Source: Streptomyces sp. A 4/2 (GTDB lineage Bacteria > Actinomycetota > Actinomycetes > Streptomycetales > Streptomycetaceae). Taken from it: DNA of 64,000 nucleotides. The notes below the pieces were generated by a model that worked only from the letters and a program-made list of their open reading frames with translations, was not told the DNA's origin and ran no database searches. The stretch spans positions 1 through 64,000 of the forward strand of contig NZ_CALNVW010000001.1 of NCBI RefSeq assembly GCF_940670765.1, given 5' to 3'. The stretch's first letter is position 1, and each line of letters begins with the position of its first letter. This document shows, in pieces, positions 59,699 to 64,000 of the stretch. The position numbers were made by a program, and so were the translations under genes.

Positions 59699-61457
59699 AC
59701 AGGTCCCAGTTGATGGACCAGGTCATCAGGCCGCGCAGGTCCGGCCAGCTGCCGTGGGTGGCGTAGGAACCGCAGTCGGTCTTCTTCGTCAGGCAGTTGA
59801 GCGTCTTGTTCACATCGGCCGTCGAGGTGAAGCCGTTGCCCGCGTTGGTCGAGGCCGGAAGACCGATGGCCACCTGGTCCGGGCGGAGCGGGGCGAAGAT
59901 CTTCGTCTGGTCGCCGGCCACCGGGAAGCCGGTGAGCAGCATGTCGGTCATGGCGATGTGGAAGTCCGAGCCGCCCATGGAGTGGTACTGGTTGTCGAGG
60001 CCCATGATCGAGCCCGAGTTGTAGTCCTGGACGTGCAGCAGGGTCAGGTCGTCGCGCAGCGCGTTGATCACCGGCAGGTAGGCGCCGGCCCTCGGGTCCT
60101 GTCCGCCGAAGGGGCCCGAGCCGTAGTACTGGTACCCGAGCTGGACGAAGAAGGTCTCCGGCGCCATGGTCAGGACGAACGTGTCGCCGTACTTCGCCTT
60201 GAGCGTCTTCAGCGCGGAGATCAGGTTGACGACGACCGGGGTGGTCGGGTTGCGGAAGTCGGTGTCGCCGGTGTCCAGGGAGAGCGAGTGGCCCTCGAAG
60301 TCGATGTCCAGGCCGTCGAGTCCGTAGTCGTCGATGATCTTCGAGACGGAGGAGACGAAGGTGTCGCGGGCGGCGGTGGTGGTGAGCTGCACCTGGCCGT
60401 TCTGGCCGCCGATGGAGATCAGCACCTTCTTGCCCGCCGCCTGTTTGGCCTTGATGGCGGCCTTGAAGGCGTCCGCCGACTCGACACCGGGGCACTCGGT
60501 GACCGGGCACAGGTTGAAGCGGATGTCGCCGGAGGTGGGCGACGTCGGTTCGCCGAAGGCCAGGTCGATCACGTCCCAGGAGTCCGGGACGTCGGCCATC
60601 TTCGTGTAGCCGGAGCCGTTGGCGAAGCTGGAGTGGAGATAGCCGACCAGCGCGTGCGCGGGCAGCGCCCCCGCGCCGGTGCCGCCTCCGCCCGTCGCGC
60701 CGGTGGTGGCGGTGACGGCCGCCGACTTCGACGACTCGCCCGCGGAGTTGGTCGCGGTGACCTGGAAGTTGTACGCGGTCTGCGCGGTGAGCCCGCTCAC
60801 GGTGGCCGAAGTGCCGCTCACCGAGAGGGCCTTGGCGCCGTCGCGGTAGACCGTGTAGCCGGTCGCCCCGGGCACCGCGTTCCAGGAGAGGCCGACACCG
60901 GTGGCGGTGACGGTGCCGGTCCTGAGCCCGTCGGGAGCGGCCGGGAGCTGTACGGCGGGACCGCCGGGGCCGACCAGGCTGACGTCGTCGGCGTAGTAGG
61001 CGGGGGTGCCGTACCAGCCGTGCGTGTAGATCTGCACCGATGTGGTGCTCGCGCCGGTCTTGAAGGTGGTCTTGAGCTGTTGCCAGCTGCCCGCCGACTG
61101 GGTCCAGGTGGAGACGTCGGTGGTTCCGGTGCCGGAGGCGCCGAGATAGACGTAGCTCCCCTGCACCCAGGCGCTGAGTGTGTACGTCGAGTCGGGCGCG
61201 ACCGTGACGGTCTGTGCGCACTGGGCGTCGTCCCCACCGGCCGGGGTCGCCTTGAGGGCCGAACTGCCGCCGTGCACGGGCGAGCTCACGGCGGCGCCGC
61301 TGCCCGCCGTACAGCTCCAGCCGTCCAGGCCGGACTCGAAACCGCCGTTCCCGGCGAGTTCCGAGTCGGCCGCGTGGGAGACCTGGGCCGTCGCGGCGAG
61401 TCCGCCCGCCGCGAGCGCGGCCGTGGCGAGCACGGCCAGGAGTCTTGAGCGTTCCAC
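59649..61457 (-). CDS. Secreted GH18 chitinase with carbohydrate-binding and FnIII domains
   Basis: The 602-residue enzyme is made with a Sec signal (about 1-29, ending SHA-ADS). A carbohydrate-binding beta-sandwich (about 32-165), a fibronectin III module (about 172-255), a Gly-rich linker and a family 18 catalytic domain follow. The active site DGLDIDFE has the catalytic Glu388. It cleaves chitin outside the cell. I start at the GTG at 61457, with GGAGG 5 bases upstream. Two DasR-type operators and a promoter lie directly upstream. Its 3' end overlaps the PAP2 gene by 50 bases on the opposite strand. Confidence 0.94.
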   Translation of the reverse strand: MERSRLLAVLATAALAAGGLAATAQVSHAADSELAGNGGFESGLDGWSCTAGSGAAVSSPVHGGSSALKATPAGGDDAQCAQTVTVAPDSTYTLSAWVQGSYVYLGASGTGTTDVSTWTQSAGSWQQLKTTFKTGASTTSVQIYTHGWYGTPAYYADDVSLVGPGGPAVQLPAAPDGLRTGTVTATGVGLSWNAVPGATGYTVYRDGAKALSVSGTSATVSGLTAQTAYNFQVTATNSAGESSKSAAVTATTGATGGGGTGAGALPAHALVGYLHSSFANGSGYTKMADVPDSWDVIDLAFGEPTSPTSGDIRFNLCPVTECPGVESADAFKAAIKAKQAAGKKVLISIGGQNGQVQLTTTAARDTFVSSVSKIIDDYGLDGLDIDFEGHSLSLDTGDTDFRNPTTPVVVNLISALKTLKAKYGDTFVLTMAPETFFVQLGYQYYGSGPFGGQDPRAGAYLPVINALRDDLTLLHVQDYNSGSIMGLDNQYHSMGGSDFHIAMTDMLLTGFPVAGDQTKIFAPLRPDQVAIGLPASTNAGNGFTSTADVNKTLNCLTKKTDCGSYATHGSWPDLRGLMTWSINWDLFNKEEFSKNFDAYPWS

Positions 61458-61501
61458 AACTGCCTCCGGACATGGGGGGATTGATGTGGTGAAGCGCGCT
61501 C

Positions 61502-61530
61502 AACATGGTCCAGACCAATTGGACTGTCAA
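61502..61530 (-). promoter_or_regulatory. Chitinase promoter
   Basis: On the minus strand TTGACA (61525-61530) is followed after 17 bases by CATGTT (61502-61507). The first operator sits between the two boxes. The distance to the start codon is about 45 bases. Confidence 0.65.
61504..61519 (-). promoter_or_regulatory. DasR-type operator (dre) 1
   Basis: ATTGGTCTGGACCATG on the minus strand matches the dre core TGGTCT-A/G-GACCA with near-perfect dyad symmetry. DasR represses chitin and N-acetylglucosamine genes in Streptomyces and is released by glucosamine-6-phosphate. Assignment here is by motif. Confidence 0.75.
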
Positions 61531-61550
61531 GACTTCCCGCACGTGCCGAC

Positions 61551-61566
61551 GGTGGTTCAGACCAAT
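61551..61566 (-). promoter_or_regulatory. DasR-type operator (dre) 2
   Basis: ATTGGTCTGAACCACC on the minus strand is a second, slightly weaker copy, 47 bases upstream of the first and just upstream of the -35 box. Its outer half covers the stop codon of the upstream gene. Direct repeats of this 12-base core are typical of Streptomyces chitinase promoters. Confidence 0.7.
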
Positions 61567-62036
61567 CCGTCACCAATGTCGTCCGCCATGAGGGCCGCCG
61601 CCTCGTGCATGGCCAGTTCGAGAAGGGCCGGATCGATGAGGGTCCCCGAACCGTCCGGGGCGATCAGCCAGCGCACCCCGCCGACCGGCCGGAAGGCCGG
61701 ACGTCCGGGATGCGGCACCACGATCCAGGTGCCGTGTCCAACGCCGCGTACGCCCGTACCGATCCAGCGGGAGGCGGTGCCCGGGGGTACGAAGAAGCCC
61801 GTCCTGGCCTCCCCGAAGTCCGCGAGGACCGGACCCGGCCGGTCGACGAGGCGGGTCAGGACGTCCAGGGTCGGATAGCCGAGCTCCCCCGGAACGATGA
61901 GTACGTCCCAGCGCAGTCCGGCGGGCAGGAGCGCGACCCCCGACGGGTTGCGCTCCCACTCCCACCGGCACGCATCAGGGTCCGGTGCCACCGAAACGAG
62001 CCACTCCACCGCGGTCCTTGCCCCCGTGCCAACCAT
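61557..62036 (-). CDS. Conserved actinobacterial hypothetical protein
   Basis: The 159-residue protein starts at an ATG with GGAGG 7 bases upstream. It has no signal peptide or membrane segment. Visible patterns are WDVLIVPGELGYPTLDVL, FGEARTGFFVPPG and GVRWLIAPDGSGTLIDP (as WLIAPDGSGTL). This resembles small streptomycete proteins that are distant relatives of primase/polymerase N-terminal domains, but I cannot confirm that and see no catalytic triad. The 255 bases upstream, to the FAD oxidase stop, show only repeats. Confidence 0.75.
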   Translation of the reverse strand: MVGTGARTAVEWLVSVAPDPDACRWEWERNPSGVALLPAGLRWDVLIVPGELGYPTLDVLTRLVDRPGPVLADFGEARTGFFVPPGTASRWIGTGVRGVGHGTWIVVPHPGRPAFRPVGGVRWLIAPDGSGTLIDPALLELAMHEAAALMADDIGDGLV

Positions 62037-62233
62037 CGCCCGGCCTCCATTCGTGTACGCGCAGATGTTGCGTGCACAAGGAGAGAGGGGCCCGGCCGTG
62101 ATCCATGACGCGGGTTCCGCACCTTTCCTGCGGTGAACCGGGTCACATCCGGATCGCGGCCGGTCCCCTCGGGGCCCGCTTCGCCCAGGACCGGGTCAGG
62201 CTCTGCTCAGCACCCGGTCAGGCTTCACTCGGA

Positions 62234-62265
62234 AGCGCTCGGACGTCCGGAGCGCTCGGACGTCC
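62234..62265. repeat. 15-base direct repeat, two copies
   Basis: AGCGCTCGGACGTCC occurs at 62234-62248 and 62251-62265 (17-base period), with a third AGCGCTC at 62287-62293 over the FAD oxidase stop. It lies just past that gene. Each copy contains the self-complementary AGCGCT. Confidence 0.6.
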
Positions 62266-62291
62266 CGGATCGTTCCGGAGCCGGAGAGCGC

Positions 62292-63710
62292 TCAGGAGTC
62301 GAAGCCGAGTCCCAGCTTGTCCATCGACTTCAGCCAGAGATTGCGCCGCCCGTCCCGCTCGTCCGCCCGCGCCAGCGACCACTTGGTCAGCCCGATCCCC
62401 GCCCAGGCGAACGGCTCGGGCGGGAACGGCATCGGCTTGGTGCGCACCATTTCCAGCGCGGTGCGCTCCGTCCGCTCGCCGGAGAGCAGGTCGAGCATCA
62501 CGTCGCCGCCGAACCGGGTGGCCCCGACGCCCAGGCCCGTGAAGCCCGCCGCGTAGGCGACCCGGCCGCCGTGCGCCGTACCGAAGAAGGCCGAGAACCG
62601 TGAGCAGGTGTCGATCGCGCCGCCCCAGGCGTGACTGAAGCGGATCCCTTCGAGCTGTGGGAAGCACTGGAAGAAGTGCTCGGCGAGCCTCAGATAGGTG
62701 TCGGGGCGGTGGTCGAGATCGGCGCTCATCCGCCCGCCGTACGGATAGATCGCGTCGTAGCCGCCCCACAGGATGCGGTGGTCGGCGGTCAGCCGGAAGT
62801 AGTGGAACTGGTTGGCGCTGTCACCGAGCCCCTGCCTGTTCCGCCAGCCGATCGCGGCCTGCTGCTCCTCGGTGAGCGGCTCCGTCATCAGCGCGTAGTC
62901 GTAGACCGGGACGGTGTACGGACGCACCCGCTTGACCAGCGAGGGGAAGATGTTCGTACCCAGCGCGACGTGCCGGGCGAAGACCCTGCCGTACGGCGTA
63001 CGGACCGCCATCCCGGTGCCCGAGCGGGCCAGGTCGAGCCCCCGGGTGCGTTCGTGGATCCGTACGCCGAGACCGAGGCAGGCCTGCTTGAGGCCCCAGG
63101 CCAGCTTGGCGGGGTGCAGCATCGCCACCCCGTCCCGGTCGTACAGCCCGCCGAGGAAGGTCGGTGAGTCGACCTCGGACCGCAGCGCGTCCTGGTCGAG
63201 GAACTCACCGCCCCCGAGGCCGAGTTCGGTCACCTCCTGGTGCCACTCGCGCAACTCGTCGACCTGGTAGGGCTGGGTGGCCACGTCGATCTCGCCGGTG
63301 CGCTCGAATTCGCAGTCGATCCCGTACCGGGCGACGGCCGCCTCGATGGCGTCGAGGTTGCGCGCGCCCAGTTCCTCCAGCTTCTTGATCTCGCCGGGCC
63401 AGCGTTCCAGCCCGTTGGCGAGGCCGTGGGTCAGCGAGGCGGCGCAGAAGCCGCCGTTGCGGCCCGACGCGGCCCAGCCGATCTCGTTGCCCTCGATCAG
63501 TACGACGTCCCGGCCGGGGTCGCGCTCCTTGGCGAGCAGCGCGGTCCACAGACCGCTGTAGCCGCCGCCGACGACCAGCAGGTCGCAGCTGGTGTCGCCG
63601 GTGAGCGCGGGCAGGGCGGCGGGCTTGCCCGGGTCCTCCAGCCAGAACGACACCGGCTCGGCGTCGGCGAGTGATGCGGCAAGGGCACGGGTCATGGCGG
63701 CTGGGGCCAT
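62292..63710 (-). CDS. FAD-dependent oxidase, gamma-glutamylputrescine-oxidase-like
   Basis: This is a 472-residue DAO-superfamily flavoenzyme. The FAD-binding motif GGGYSG is at residues 48-53, followed by VVLIEGNEIGWAASGRNGG, where the SGRNGG segment is typical of PuuB/OrdL-type oxidases. GFTGLGVGATRFGG is at the C-terminal FAD contact. PuuB oxidises gamma-glutamylputrescine on the way to GABA, and neighbouring polyamine permease and GABA genes support such a role. I start at the ATG at 63710 (AAGGAG 8 bases upstream); an earlier in-frame GTG overlaps that site. It follows the permease by 25 bases. Confidence 0.88.
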   Translation of the reverse strand: MAPAAMTRALAASLADAEPVSFWLEDPGKPAALPALTGDTSCDLLVVGGGYSGLWTALLAKERDPGRDVVLIEGNEIGWAASGRNGGFCAASLTHGLANGLERWPGEIKKLEELGARNLDAIEAAVARYGIDCEFERTGEIDVATQPYQVDELREWHQEVTELGLGGGEFLDQDALRSEVDSPTFLGGLYDRDGVAMLHPAKLAWGLKQACLGLGVRIHERTRGLDLARSGTGMAVRTPYGRVFARHVALGTNIFPSLVKRVRPYTVPVYDYALMTEPLTEEQQAAIGWRNRQGLGDSANQFHYFRLTADHRILWGGYDAIYPYGGRMSADLDHRPDTYLRLAEHFFQCFPQLEGIRFSHAWGGAIDTCSRFSAFFGTAHGGRVAYAAGFTGLGVGATRFGGDVMLDLLSGERTERTALEMVRTKPMPFPPEPFAWAGIGLTKWSLARADERDGRRNLWLKSMDKLGLGFDS

Positions 63711-63735
63711 GGGTTCCACTCCTTCAGGGACTGCT

Positions 63736-64000
63736 TCAGTGCTGTGTGCTGTTCTTGCGGCGGTTGCTGATCAGCTGACCGCCGAGTACCACCAGTACCG
63801 CAATGATGAACATCGCCGTACCGATGACGTTGATCTGCACGGGCGTGCCGCGCTGCGCCGATCCCCAGACGTACATGGGGAAGGTCACGGTCGAGCCCGC
63901 GTTGAAGTTGGTGATGATGAAGTCGTCGAAGGAGAGCGCGAAGGCGAGCAGTGCGCCCGCCGCGATCCCCGGTGCGGCGATGGGCAGGGTGACCCGCAGG
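63736..64000 (-). CDS. Polyamine ABC transporter permease (PotC type), partial
   Basis: Only the C-terminal 87 residues are in the window; the gene continues past 64000. The translation contains LRVTLPIAAPGIAAGALLAF, the C-terminal part of the EAA coupling region. SFDDFIITNFNAG follows, the PotC/PotI signature, then a last helix ending SNRRKNSTQH. It would form the inner-membrane channel of a spermidine/putrescine importer. The downstream FAD oxidase gene is 25 bases away on the same strand, so uptake and oxidation genes are likely co-transcribed. Confidence 0.88.
   Translation of the reverse strand, partial: LRVTLPIAAPGIAAGALLAFALSFDDFIITNFNAGSTVTFPMYVWGSAQRGTPVQINVIGTAMFIIAVLVVLGGQLISNRRKNSTQH

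Overview
The window is chromosomal DNA from a high-GC actinobacterium, almost certainly a Streptomyces or close relative. The gene order rnj-dapA-thyX-...-dapB-M16 protease-pnp-rpsO, ribF-...-truB-rbfA-DUF503-infB-ylxR-nusA-rimP, proS, ispG-rseP-dxr and gabD-pucR-...-gabT-...-chitinase-FAD oxidase-polyamine permease matches the conserved core of Streptomyces chromosomes as I remember it. Coding density is high, many genes start with GTG (a few with TTG), and most neighbouring genes on one strand overlap by 1-4 bases or sit close together. I saw no rRNA, tRNA, CRISPR array, insertion sequence or prophage.

Region by region: (1) 1-10.2 kb, mainly minus strand: RNA turnover (RNase J, PNPase, S15), lysine/peptidoglycan precursor synthesis (dapA, dapB), thyX, an M16 peptidase and small membrane proteins. 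(2) 10.5-16.6 kb, plus strand: a stand-alone cytochrome oxidase subunit I gene with a small overlapping membrane protein, a DUF397 protein, and a 1068-residue MinD/ParA-type ATPase carrying very long Pro/Gln-rich arms. In S. coelicolor the type VII (ESX) locus lies in this neighbourhood, but no ESX gene is present here. (3) 16.8-22.7 kb: a five-gene oligopeptide ABC importer operon. (4) 22.7-24.9 kb: a divergent MFS exporter/ArsR-type regulator pair with a clear operator. (5) 25-36.8 kb: ribF, a large trypsin-fold/STAND-NTPase/repeat protein, then the translation and ribosome-maturation operon. (6) 36.9-38.8 kb: a coupled trio made of a Tat lipoprotein, a ferritin-like protein and a kinase-fold protein without catalytic residues. 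(7) 38.9-47.2 kb: proS, two acetyltransferases, a DUF1684 protein and the MEP isoprenoid genes ispG and dxr flanking the site-2 protease rseP. (8) 47.2-51.3 kb: a lipoprotein, an unusual EPSP-synthase paralogue and an acyl-CoA dehydrogenase. (9) 51.5-64 kb: succinate-semialdehyde dehydrogenase-like gabD, a PucR regulator, an orphan membrane DNA-translocase-like ATPase, gabT, a PAP2 phosphatase, a GH18 chitinase with DasR-type operators, a hypothetical protein, a glutamylputrescine-oxidase-like flavoenzyme, and the end of a polyamine permease. Together, gabD, gabT, the oxidase and the permease look like a putrescine-to-GABA-to-succinate catabolic island.

The most unusual items are the degenerate trypsin-STAND protein, the pseudokinase in the ferritin-like operon, the EPSP synthase with an Ala at the glyphosate-contact Gly, the orphan MinD-like ATPase, the operator that buries the ribosome binding site of the ArsR-type gene, and the two chitinase operators. 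Motif positions and start choices were read from the sequence. Family assignments rest on recognition without database searches.
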